A stretch of 7,508 bases of DNA from the NCBI GenBank assembly GCA_016200825.1, contig JACQEA010000141.1, positions 1-7,508 of the forward strand, in the 5' to 3' direction. The number at the start of each line of letters is the position of its first letter. Position 1 is the stretch's first letter. The translations under genes were made by a program, and so were the position numbers. Shown piece by piece: positions 1 through 6,307 of this stretch. The notes below the pieces were generated by a model. That model saw nothing but the letters and a program-made list of their open reading frames with translations, did not search any database and was not told the origin of the DNA. Origin of the DNA: Chloroflexota bacterium (GTDB lineage: Bacteria > Chloroflexota > Anaerolineae > UBA4142).

Positions 1-1
1 A

Positions 2-202
2 GATTTGCTTGCGCCCAACGGTCGCGTGGTCGTGATTAGTTTTCATTCGCTGGAAGACCGCATCGTCAAGAATTTTTTGCGGAACGAAAAATCATTGCGC
101 GTGTTGACCAAACATCCAATTCGTCCCACAAATGAAGAGATGCTTGCCAACCCGCGTAGTCGCAGCGCGAAATTGCGCGCGGCTGAACGAGTTGATCAAT
201 GA
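2..202 (+). CDS. rsmH: 16S rRNA (cytosine(1402)-N(4))-methyltransferase RsmH, C-terminal part (5' end outside window)
   Basis: Only the last 66 codons are present; the reading frame enters from the left edge. RsmH (formerly MraW) is an S-adenosylmethionine-dependent cytoplasmic enzyme that N4-methylates C1402 in the decoding centre of 16S rRNA. Two family signatures are visible: the segment GRVVVISFHSLEDRIVK near the start of the fragment, and the C-terminal NPRSRSAKLRAAER close to the stop. Both are diagnostic of the C-terminal part of RsmH. The TGA stop at 200-202 overlaps the ATG of the next gene (ATGA at 199-202), which implies translational coupling. RsmH next to ftsL and ftsI is the standard beginning of a dcw cluster, so mraZ may lie upstream, outside the window. 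Confidence 0.96.
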   Translation, partial: DLLAPNGRVVVISFHSLEDRIVKNFLRNEKSLRVLTKHPIRPTNEEMLANPRSRSAKLRAAERVDQ

Positions 203-639
203 ACATCGCAAAACCAGTTCGCTCCATCAAGCAATTTCGTTTACCGGTCATCGCGATTTTGTCGCTGACGTTGATTGGCGGATTATACTCCGTGATCAAT
301 ATGCAAATCGCGTTCACCGGGCAACGCATTCTGGATTTGGACGAACGCCTGCAGCGATTGAATCGCGTGAATAAACAATTGGAGTTGGAAATTTCGCGCG
401 AATCGGCATTCGATAGGATCGAGCCGCGCGCGCGCGCATTGGGTTTGCGTCAGACTACGACTACGCAAACAACTTATTTGGTCGTCAAAAATTATCCGGT
501 GACAATCAATCCATCCGTGACGGCGCAGACAACCGCGAGCCCGCGCGCGACCGGCTTTATCGCGATCGTGGATGATTTACTGTCGCGCTTGGGATTAGCA
601 CCCGGGACTGCGACCGCCGAAGCCGGAGCGATTCGCTAA
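199..639 (+). CDS. ftsL: FtsL-like septum formation protein (single-pass membrane, coiled coil)
   Basis: A 146-residue protein with a short basic N-terminus, one membrane segment at about residues 15-35, and a heptad-like coiled coil at about 36-70 (ILDLDERLQRLNRVNKQLEL). A stretch RIEPRARALGLRQ at 73-85 resembles the conserved end of the FtsL/DivIC ectodomain. This is a bitopic, N-in protein. FtsL sequences are poorly conserved, so the call rests on architecture and on its position between rsmH and ftsI. By family knowledge, FtsL pairs with a DivIC/FtsB partner and activates FtsWI at the septum. It is longer than usual because of a Thr/Pro/Ala-rich tail after residue about 100 that contains a possible short amphipathic helix (FIAIVDDLLSRLGL). 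The start codon overlaps the rsmH stop and has no strong Shine-Dalgarno, so coupling is likely. A DivIC/FtsB-type protein is the main alternative. Confidence 0.82.
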   Translation: MNIAKPVRSIKQFRLPVIAILSLTLIGGLYSVINMQIAFTGQRILDLDERLQRLNRVNKQLELEISRESAFDRIEPRARALGLRQTTTTQTTYLVVKNYPVTINPSVTAQTTASPRATGFIAIVDDLLSRLGLAPGTATAEAGAIR

Positions 640-642
640 TGA

Positions 643-2424
643 ATGCGAGGCAAAAAGTTTTTGCTTTCGCGTATTTGTAAAACAAAAATGACAGCCCACG
701 TTTTGCCTCATTCTCAATTTCGAATGCGTTTTATTTTCCCCCTGATCCTCGCGATTGGACTGGCATTGGGCGCGCGATTATTTTATTGGCAAATTTTACA
801 ATGGGATTTACTAAGTGCGCGCGCGTTGACGCAACAACTGAATGAAGAACCCATTCACGCGCCGCGCGGCGACATCAAAACAAATGACGGGGTAATTCTC
901 GCGCGCGAAGTTTATCTGTACACCGTTCGACTGACGATTCCCGCGCAAGGATTGAGCAAACCGCAAGAATGGGCAAGAGACCTTGCGCCAATTTTAAATC
1001 AAACATACGATCAGGTGTTGGCAAAGCTTACCGCGAAAGGAAAAGTTATTTCGCTAGCCACTGATACGACCGCGAAAATTGGCGAAGGGATGCGCGAGTA
1101 CAAAAATACTCATCGCATTTCCAATCTTGAAATCACTTCGCGCGCGGTGCGAACTTATCCGCTCGGTCGGTTCGCCGCGCAGGTAATTGGGTTTGTGAAT
1201 TTGCAAGGGGTTGCCGCGCTTGGAATCGAACTAGGTAAGGAAACAGAATTACGCGGCGTGGACGGAAAAAAAGGCGGAACGTGGACGGCGTTTCGCGATG
1301 ATCGCATTCCGATTGAATTGCCGGATGATGTGCCGCCCATTCCCGGCGCAGAAATTATTTTGACGATCAACAGCCGCATTCAGCGCATCGTGGAAACGGA
1401 ATTGGAACGCGCGGTGCGCGACGCGCGCGCGAGTAGTGGAACGATTATCGTGATGGACCCGCAAACGGGTGCGGTCTTGGCGATGGCGAGTTATCCATCC
1501 ACGGATTTGAATGCGTACTCAAACCCTGCCAACGTTGGAAAATATAATAATCCCGCGATCAGTGCGCAATTCGAGCCGGGTTCCATTTTCAAAGTGATCA
1601 CAATCGCCGCCGCGCTGGAGGCGGAAACAATTTCGAGCGCGACGGTTTTTGAAGATAATGGTGTTTACCCATTAGGCGGACGCGAAATTTTCAATCACGA
1701 TAAAATCGCGCCGGGGCGCGTGAATCTAGTGGACGTGTTCAAGTTATCGCTGAATGTTGAAGCCGCGAAAATCAGCGTGGGGATGGGCGCAGCGCGCTTT
1801 TATGAATCGGTACGCAATTTTGGTTTTGGTGCGCGCACGCGGATTGAACTCGCGGCAGAAATCGCGGGTGAGGTGAGAATCCCCGGCAGTTGTTGTTGGC
1901 ATGATATTGATTTGGGAACGAACGCGTACGGGCAAGGCATCGCGGTTACGCCGTTGCAAGCGATCAGCGCGATTGCCGCGGTTGCAAATCAAGGCAAGTT
2001 GATGAAGCCGTACATCGTGCAAAATACGCGGCTCGCGGATGGACGCAACATCAAAACAAATCCCGAAGTTGTTCGACAAGTGATTCGTCCCGCGACCGCG
2101 CGTCTAGTCACCGAACTGCTCGCGCAAGCCATCGGCGCGGAATCGTCGAACAAAGCCTTAGTGCCGGGTTATCGCATCGCCGGAAAAACCGGGACCGCAT
2201 CCATTCCAATTGCCGGAGGACTCGATCCGAACGCGACGATTGCATCGTTCGTTGGTTATTTGCCCGCCGATGAACCGCGCGTGGTTGTGCTAGTAAAAAT
2301 TGACAAGCCGCAAACTTCGGAATGGGGCTCGCAGATTGCCTCGCCGGTTTTCGCATCGGTCGCCAAACAAATCGCGCCGTTGTTGGGAATTTTACCGGAT
2401 GAGGTGAGGGCGAAAACAAAATAA
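643..2424 (+). CDS. ftsI: Class B penicillin-binding protein, FtsI/PBP2-type septal transpeptidase
   Basis: A 593-residue protein from this start. One membrane anchor lies at about 30-50. A dimerisation domain follows, marked by APRGDI at 73-78, where the usual RGxIxDRNG has become RGDIKTNDG. The transpeptidase domain covers about 235-580. All three serine-acyltransferase motifs are present: SIFK (nucleophile S314, K317), SLN (369-371) and KTG (515-517). A YGQGIAVTP block lies at 429-437. No PASTA repeats follow, and the protein ends soon after the fold. It should form 4-3 crosslinks in septal peptidoglycan as partner of the downstream FtsW. The start is uncertain. ATG 643, 688 and 724 are all in frame ahead of the membrane segment, and 643 is chosen as the longest and the closest to the ftsL stop. 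A GGAG at 625-628 is poorly spaced for it. Two adjacent cysteines (417-418) in the exported domain are unusual. Confidence 0.93.
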   Translation: MRGKKFLLSRICKTKMTAHVLPHSQFRMRFIFPLILAIGLALGARLFYWQILQWDLLSARALTQQLNEEPIHAPRGDIKTNDGVILAREVYLYTVRLTIPAQGLSKPQEWARDLAPILNQTYDQVLAKLTAKGKVISLATDTTAKIGEGMREYKNTHRISNLEITSRAVRTYPLGRFAAQVIGFVNLQGVAALGIELGKETELRGVDGKKGGTWTAFRDDRIPIELPDDVPPIPGAEIILTINSRIQRIVETELERAVRDARASSGTIIVMDPQTGAVLAMASYPSTDLNAYSNPANVGKYNNPAISAQFEPGSIFKVITIAAALEAETISSATVFEDNGVYPLGGREIFNHDKIAPGRVNLVDVFKLSLNVEAAKISVGMGAARFYESVRNFGFGARTRIELAAEIAGEVRIPGSCCWHDIDLGTNAYGQGIAVTPLQAISAIAAVANQGKLMKPYIVQNTRLADGRNIKTNPEVVRQVIRPATARLVTELLAQAIGAESSNKALVPGYRIAGKTGTASIPIAGGLDPNATIASFVGYLPADEPRVVVLVKIDKPQTSEWGSQIASPVFASVAKQIAPLLGILPDEVRAKTK

Positions 2425-2452
2425 TTTTTTACCACGCGATATGTGAGACGTG

Positions 2453-3919
2453 ATGATGGTGCTGGCGGATGTGGTAGAAGCATTGAGCGGTGCGCGACCG
2501 GAAATTTTTGCGCCGATTGCAATTCAACACATCGCGATTGATTCGCGGACGGCGCGCGCGGATTCTTTGTTCGTCGCGCTTAAAGGCGAGCAACACGATG
2601 GTCATACTTTTATTCGAGATGCGTTCGACCGCGGCGCGGTGGCGGCACTTGCCGAATCGCGCGCCAAAGCGCAGGGGCTAGGTCCGCGTGTGCATTTTGT
2701 CGAGATGGATTCTGATCCTCCGACAAGTGTCGCCGGGTTGCAACCTAGCCCCGCGCTTGCTCTGCCGATCGTTTTGATTGTGCGCGATAGTTTAGCCGCG
2801 TTGCAAAAATTTGCCGCATACTGGCGGCGAAAATTTCCAAACGCCAAAACCATCGGCGTGACCGGGAGCGTGGGAAAAAGTTCAACGAAAGAATTAATTG
2901 CGGCGGTCTTGCGCCGCCGGTATGTGATTCTCAAGACCGCAGGAAATTTGAATAACGAAATTGGTTTGCCGCTTTCGATTTTGCAAATGAATGCAACGCA
3001 CACGCGCGCGGTGTTGGAAATGGGAACGTACGCGCGCGGTGAAATTCGCGCGTTGTGCGAGATCGCACAACCGGAGATCGGCGTGGTGACGAATGTGGGT
3101 CCTAGTCATTTGGAACGCTTGGGCAGTCTCGAAAAAATTGCGGAAGCAAAAAGCGAATTGATTCACGCGTTGCCGCGCGCGGGCGTCGCGATTTTGAATG
3201 CGGACGACGCGCGCGTGAGCGCGATGCGCGCGAAATCGCGCGCGCGCGTTTTTTCATTTGGACTAGATCCACGCGCGGATTTGTGGGCGGATGAAATAGA
3301 AGGATTGGGATTGGATGGCATCGCGTTTCAATTGCATTATCGCGCGGAAAAATTTCCTGTGCGCGTTCCATTGCTCGGTCGGCATAGTGTGCATACCGCA
3401 CTCGCGGCGGCGAGTGTGGGTGTCGTTGAAGAATTAGGTTGGGATGAAATTGTGCGCGGGTTGCAAGATCAGTCCGCGCAGTTGCGTTTGATCGCGGTGC
3501 CGGGTGAAAACAACACAACGATTCTCGACGATTCGTACAACGCGAGTCCGGCTTCATCGCTTGCCGCGCTGAATTTGCTTGCGGATTTAACCGGGCGCAA
3601 AATCGCGGTGATGGGCGATATGTTAGAGTTAGGCAATTGGGAAGAAGACGCGCATCAAATTGTGGGCGGGCGCGCCGCGCAAGTCGCGCAGATTTTGCTC
3701 GCGGTGGGTGCGCGCGGGAAAAAAATCGGCGAGGCGGCGCGCGCGGCGGGATTAGCGCGCGAGCAAGTTTTTTTCGCGGCGACCAACGCGAACGCGATCG
3801 AGATTTTGCGCGATGTGATTCACGCCGGTGATTTTATTTTGGTCAAAGGCTCGCGCGGCGCGCACATGGAATTGATCGTGAACGCGCTGGCGCGCGCGCG
3901 CGAACAGGAAAGGCATTAA
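2453..3919 (+). CDS. murF: UDP-N-acetylmuramoyl-tripeptide--D-alanyl-D-alanine ligase MurF, with a 31-residue insertion
   Basis: A cytoplasmic ATP-dependent ligase that adds D-Ala-D-Ala to UDP-MurNAc-tripeptide. The N-terminal substrate-binding domain has DSRTARADSLFVALKGE at 30-46. The Mur-ligase central domain has the P-loop GVTGSVGKSSTKE at 135-147, NLNNEIGLP at 165-173, LEMG at 188-191 and VGPSHLERLGS at 215-225. The C-terminal domain has DSYNASP at 360-366, MGDMLELG at 387-394 and KGSRGAHMEL at 465-474. The P-loop reads SVGKSS where SNGKTT is common. Residues 72-102 are extra compared with typical MurF and coincide with a hairpin-forming DNA segment, described separately; the motifs around it are intact, so the enzyme is probably functional. 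GTG 2450 and ATG 2456 are alternative starts; ATG 2453 fits best with the weak GTGAG at 2443-2447. The stop overlaps mraY (TAATG). Confidence 0.96.
   Translation: MMVLADVVEALSGARPEIFAPIAIQHIAIDSRTARADSLFVALKGEQHDGHTFIRDAFDRGAVAALAESRAKAQGLGPRVHFVEMDSDPPTSVAGLQPSPALALPIVLIVRDSLAALQKFAAYWRRKFPNAKTIGVTGSVGKSSTKELIAAVLRRRYVILKTAGNLNNEIGLPLSILQMNATHTRAVLEMGTYARGEIRALCEIAQPEIGVVTNVGPSHLERLGSLEKIAEAKSELIHALPRAGVAILNADDARVSAMRAKSRARVFSFGLDPRADLWADEIEGLGLDGIAFQLHYRAEKFPVRVPLLGRHSVHTALAAASVGVVEELGWDEIVRGLQDQSAQLRLIAVPGENNTTILDDSYNASPASSLAALNLLADLTGRKIAVMGDMLELGNWEEDAHQIVGGRAAQVAQILLAVGARGKKIGEAARAAGLAREQVFFAATNANAIEILRDVIHAGDFILVKGSRGAHMELIVNALARAREQERH
2666..2758. repeat. Putative palindromic (hairpin) repeat element inserted in frame within murF
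   Basis: The left arm at 2667-2683 pairs with the right arm at 2743-2758: AAGCGC-A-GGGGCTAGGT against ACCTAGCCCCGCGCTT. That gives 16 base pairs with one bulged A at 2673. Further pairing lies inside, with TTGTCG (2697-2702) against CGACAA (2721-2726). Two smaller palindromes are present, CGACA-AG-TGTCG (2721-2732) and GGTTGCAACC (2736-2745). The segment is 93 nt, or 31 codons with no stop. It encodes residues 72-102 of MurF, where homologues have no counterpart. Its codons (CCT, AGT, AGC, CCC, GTC) are less GCG/CGC-dominated than the surrounding gene. No clear target-site duplication is visible, and no second copy was found in this window. Element status is an inference; the inverted repeat itself is directly seen. 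Confidence 0.6.
3906..3913 (+). promoter_or_regulatory. Shine-Dalgarno site of mraY
   Basis: AGGAAAGG lies five bases before the mraY ATG at 3919, inside the last codons of murF. It supports the start that overlaps the murF stop in TAATG, so mraY can be translated by fresh initiation as well as by coupling. Confidence 0.7.
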
Positions 3920-4911
3920 TGGCGTGGCCGCTCACGCTGGGAACGATCGCGTTTTTATTTGCGGTCTTGTTCGGCGGATGGTTGATTCGTTGGCTCAAAC
4001 AGCATCGGATTGGTAAACAAATTCGGATTGAAGAACCCGACGCGCACCAAACCAAAACCGGTACGCCCACGATGGGCGGAATTATGATTCTGGTCCCGGT
4101 CGCGTTGATTACGATTGTTTTGAATAGCGCGAATTTTTTGGGCAACACGCTCATCGGTCGCTCGGTGCTGGTGCCAGTGGCAACGATGCTGACGTTCGGA
4201 ATTCTCGGCGCGCTGGATGATCTGGCGGGCTTGCGTTCAAAAAATGGAAATGGAATTGGGATTGGATTGAGCGCGCGGCAAAAATTTTTGGTTCAGACTT
4301 TGCTCGCCGTCGCGTTCGCGTTTATTTTGCGCTATGGAATGAATTTGCGGAGCGTCGCGATTCCGACGATTCCCGAAAAAATTGATCTCGGCATTTTTTA
4401 TATTCCGATCGCGATGTTTTTTGTGGTTGGATTTTCAAACGCGGTGAATCTGACGGATGGCTTGGATAGTTTGGCGGGTTGGACCGCCGCGATTGCGTTC
4501 GCGTGTTACGGAATGATCGCGTTTTTGCAAGGGCAAGCCTATCTCGCGGTATTTTGTTTTACATTGGTCGGCGCGTTGTTGGCGTTCTTGTGGTACAACG
4601 CGCATCCCGCGGAATTATTTATGGGCGATACCGGCGCGCTCGCGCTCGGCGCGACATTGGCGGTGGTCGCGCTGATGACGGGACAATGGCTCTTGCTGCC
4701 GTTGATTGGAATTGTGTTTGTCGCTGAAACTGTTTCCGTGATTCTCCAAGTCGCGTTTTTCAAAATAACGAAAGGCAAACGCATTTTCAAAATGGCGCCA
4801 GTCCATTTGCATTTTGAAATGTTGGGCTGGAGCGAAACGCAAGTCGTGCAAAGATTTTGGTTGGCGGGATTATTGGCAGGGATGTTGGGCATCGCGTTGG
4901 CGTTGTTATAA
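3919..4911 (+). CDS. mraY: Phospho-N-acetylmuramoyl-pentapeptide-transferase MraY
   Basis: A 330-residue polytopic membrane enzyme that transfers phospho-MurNAc-pentapeptide from UDP to undecaprenyl phosphate, giving lipid I on the inner leaflet. About ten hydrophobic segments are visible. Family motifs are HQTKTGTPTMGG (43-54), the Mg-binding D100-D101 pair, NAVNLTDGLDSLAG (174-187), HPAELFMGDTGALALG (229-244) and PVHLHFEMLGWSE (294-306). Length is normal. Three points are odd. The usual HHH triad is H296-L297-H298. The DDxxK signature reads DDLAG, so the usual Lys is Gly. A glycine/isoleucine-rich stretch NGNGIGIGLS (109-118) lengthens the following loop by about four residues and is encoded by a degenerate 6-bp repeat. 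The start overlaps the murF stop and the stop overlaps murD, both as TAATG, so expression is tied to both ligases. Confidence 0.97.
   Translation: MAWPLTLGTIAFLFAVLFGGWLIRWLKQHRIGKQIRIEEPDAHQTKTGTPTMGGIMILVPVALITIVLNSANFLGNTLIGRSVLVPVATMLTFGILGALDDLAGLRSKNGNGIGIGLSARQKFLVQTLLAVAFAFILRYGMNLRSVAIPTIPEKIDLGIFYIPIAMFFVVGFSNAVNLTDGLDSLAGWTAAIAFACYGMIAFLQGQAYLAVFCFTLVGALLAFLWYNAHPAELFMGDTGALALGATLAVVALMTGQWLLLPLIGIVFVAETVSVILQVAFFKITKGKRIFKMAPVHLHFEMLGWSETQVVQRFWLAGLLAGMLGIALALL
4246..4269 (+). repeat. Degenerate 6-bp tandem repeat inside mraY
   Basis: Four successive hexamers read GGAAAT, GGAATT, GGGATT and GGATTG. In frame they encode alternating Gly with Asn, Ile or Leu (residues 110-117), in the cytoplasmic loop just after the catalytic Asp pair. 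The loop is about four residues longer than in E. coli MraY as recalled, which would fit expansion by slippage. Confidence 0.45.
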
Positions 4912-6305
4912 TGCAACTGCAAGGCGCGCGCGTGTTGGTGTGGGGTTTGGGTGTGCATGGCGGCGGAATCGGCGTCGCGAAATGGTTGGTGAAGCAAGGC
5001 GCGCGCGTCACGGTGACCGATCTAAAAAACGCGGCGCAACTTGAATCCGCGCTCGCGCCATTGCGCGATCTACCGATCGAATTTATTTTGGGCGCGCATC
5101 GCGAAAAAGATTTTTTGAACGCCGATCTGATTGTGCGCAATCCCGCCGTGCCGCGCGATGCGCCGCTCTTGCAACTCGCGCGGGCGCGCGGCATCCGAGT
5201 GGAAATGGAATTGGGATTGTTTGTTCAGAATTTACCGCGCGGCAACGCGCAAGTGATTGGAATTACCGGGACAAAAGGAAAAACGACGACGACGTTGATG
5301 ATCGGCGCGATTCTAAAAAAAGCTAATCCAAAAACAATTGTAGCTGGAAACTTGCGCGTGTCTGCGCTGGAACTTTTAGATCAAATTGACGCGCACACGC
5401 CGGTAGTATTGGAATTTTCGTCGTGGCAGTTGGAAGGATTGGAACCGCATCAATCGAGTCCGCATCTCGCGGCGATCACAAACATTTCGCCCGATCATCT
5501 CAATCGTTATCGCGATCTGGACGATTACGCGAATGCCAAAGCGACGATTTATCGTTTTCAACAACCGGAAGATTTCATCGTGCTGAACTTTGACAATCGA
5601 ATTCTGACGCGCTTGCCGCGCGCGTTCTCGCGCGTGGTGTGGACGAGCGCGCAGCGTCCGTTGAGTGAAGGCGCGTATCGCGAAGGCGATGCGTTGATGT
5701 GGCGCTGGGGCGAGCGGCGCGAAAAAATTTTCGATCTGCGCGATTTTCAGTTACCCGGCGCGCACAATGTTTCAAACGCGTTGACGGCTATCGCGGTCGC
5801 CTCGCTTTGGGGCGCGACGCCGGAACAAATCGCGCGCGCGCTCGCAGAATTTCGCGGCGTGCCGGATCGTCAAGAACTTGTCGCCGAAATTGCTGGTGTG
5901 CGTTATATCAATGACACTACCGCGACCGCGCACGCGGCGGCAATCGCGGCACTGGAAACTTTTCAGCCGCGCGCGCGCGCGATTATTTTGATCGCGGGAG
6001 GCGCGGACAAAGAACTTGATTATTCCGATTTTGGTCGCGCGATTGCAGAGAAAGCCGCGCGCGTGATTTTGTTAGATGGAACTGCGACTGAAAAAATAAT
6101 TTTAGCGATCACGCGCGCGAACGCGCAAGAACGCATCGGCGGGACATTCGATTCAATGCGCGCGGCAATCGCGCACGCGCGCGCAAGCGCGCAACGCGGC
6201 GATGTGGTGTTGTTGTCGCCGGGCTGCGCGAGTTTTGGAATGTTTGAAAACGAATTTGAACGCGGCGACGCGTTTCGTAAAGCCGTGTTGGAATTGGAGG
6301 AGTGA
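4911..6305 (+). CDS. murD: UDP-N-acetylmuramoyl-L-alanine--D-glutamate ligase MurD
   Basis: A 464-residue cytoplasmic ATP-dependent ligase that adds D-Glu to UDP-MurNAc-L-Ala. The N-terminal Rossmann-like domain opens with ARVLVWGLGVHGGG (6-19). The central domain has the P-loop GITGTKGKTTTT (117-128), LEFSSWQLEGLEP (167-179), NISPDHLNRY (191-200) and the probable carbamylated lysine K210 in YANAKA. The C-terminal domain has GAHNVSNALTA (283-293), DRQELV (319-324), IAGGADKELDY (361-371) and LSPGCASFGMFENEFERGDAF (435-455). ATG 4911 is chosen because it overlaps the mraY stop (TAATG) and gives the family's normal length; the same frame runs upstream to 4857, but those codons lie inside mraY. 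Variants from the textbook motifs are GNLR for GNIG (146-149) and NDTTATA for NDSKATN (334-340). The gene ends two bases before ftsW. Confidence 0.97.
   Translation: MQLQGARVLVWGLGVHGGGIGVAKWLVKQGARVTVTDLKNAAQLESALAPLRDLPIEFILGAHREKDFLNADLIVRNPAVPRDAPLLQLARARGIRVEMELGLFVQNLPRGNAQVIGITGTKGKTTTTLMIGAILKKANPKTIVAGNLRVSALELLDQIDAHTPVVLEFSSWQLEGLEPHQSSPHLAAITNISPDHLNRYRDLDDYANAKATIYRFQQPEDFIVLNFDNRILTRLPRAFSRVVWTSAQRPLSEGAYREGDALMWRWGERREKIFDLRDFQLPGAHNVSNALTAIAVASLWGATPEQIARALAEFRGVPDRQELVAEIAGVRYINDTTATAHAAAIAALETFQPRARAIILIAGGADKELDYSDFGRAIAEKAARVILLDGTATEKIILAITRANAQERIGGTFDSMRAAIAHARASAQRGDVVLLSPGCASFGMFENEFERGDAFRKAVLELEE
6296..6302 (+). promoter_or_regulatory. Shine-Dalgarno site of ftsW
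   Basis: GGAGGAG lies five bases before the ATG at 6308, within the last murD codons. It is the strongest ribosome-binding site in the window and fixes the ftsW start. Confidence 0.85.
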
Positions 6306-6307
6306 CG

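Noticed and set aside
2418..2430. T-rich run after ftsI as a terminator
   Set aside because: No stable GC-rich hairpin precedes the T run, and termination here would separate murF and all later essential genes from the operon.
2380..2449. Possible promoter ahead of murF
   Set aside because: A TTGTTG and an AT-rich patch are present, but the spacing is far too long for a -35/-10 pair.
3102..3557. Minus-strand open frame of 151 codons inside murF
   Set aside because: Antisense to conserved MurF motifs, composition dominated by Arg, His and Pro, no recognisable domain.
4857..4910. Upstream extension of the murD frame
   Set aside because: The 18 extra codons lie inside mraY and precede the Rossmann-like start of MurD. 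ATG 4911 in TAATG gives the normal length.
4539..4997. Minus-strand open frame of 152 codons across mraY and murD
   Set aside because: It spans the junction of two confidently assigned plus-strand genes and has no motif or start signal.
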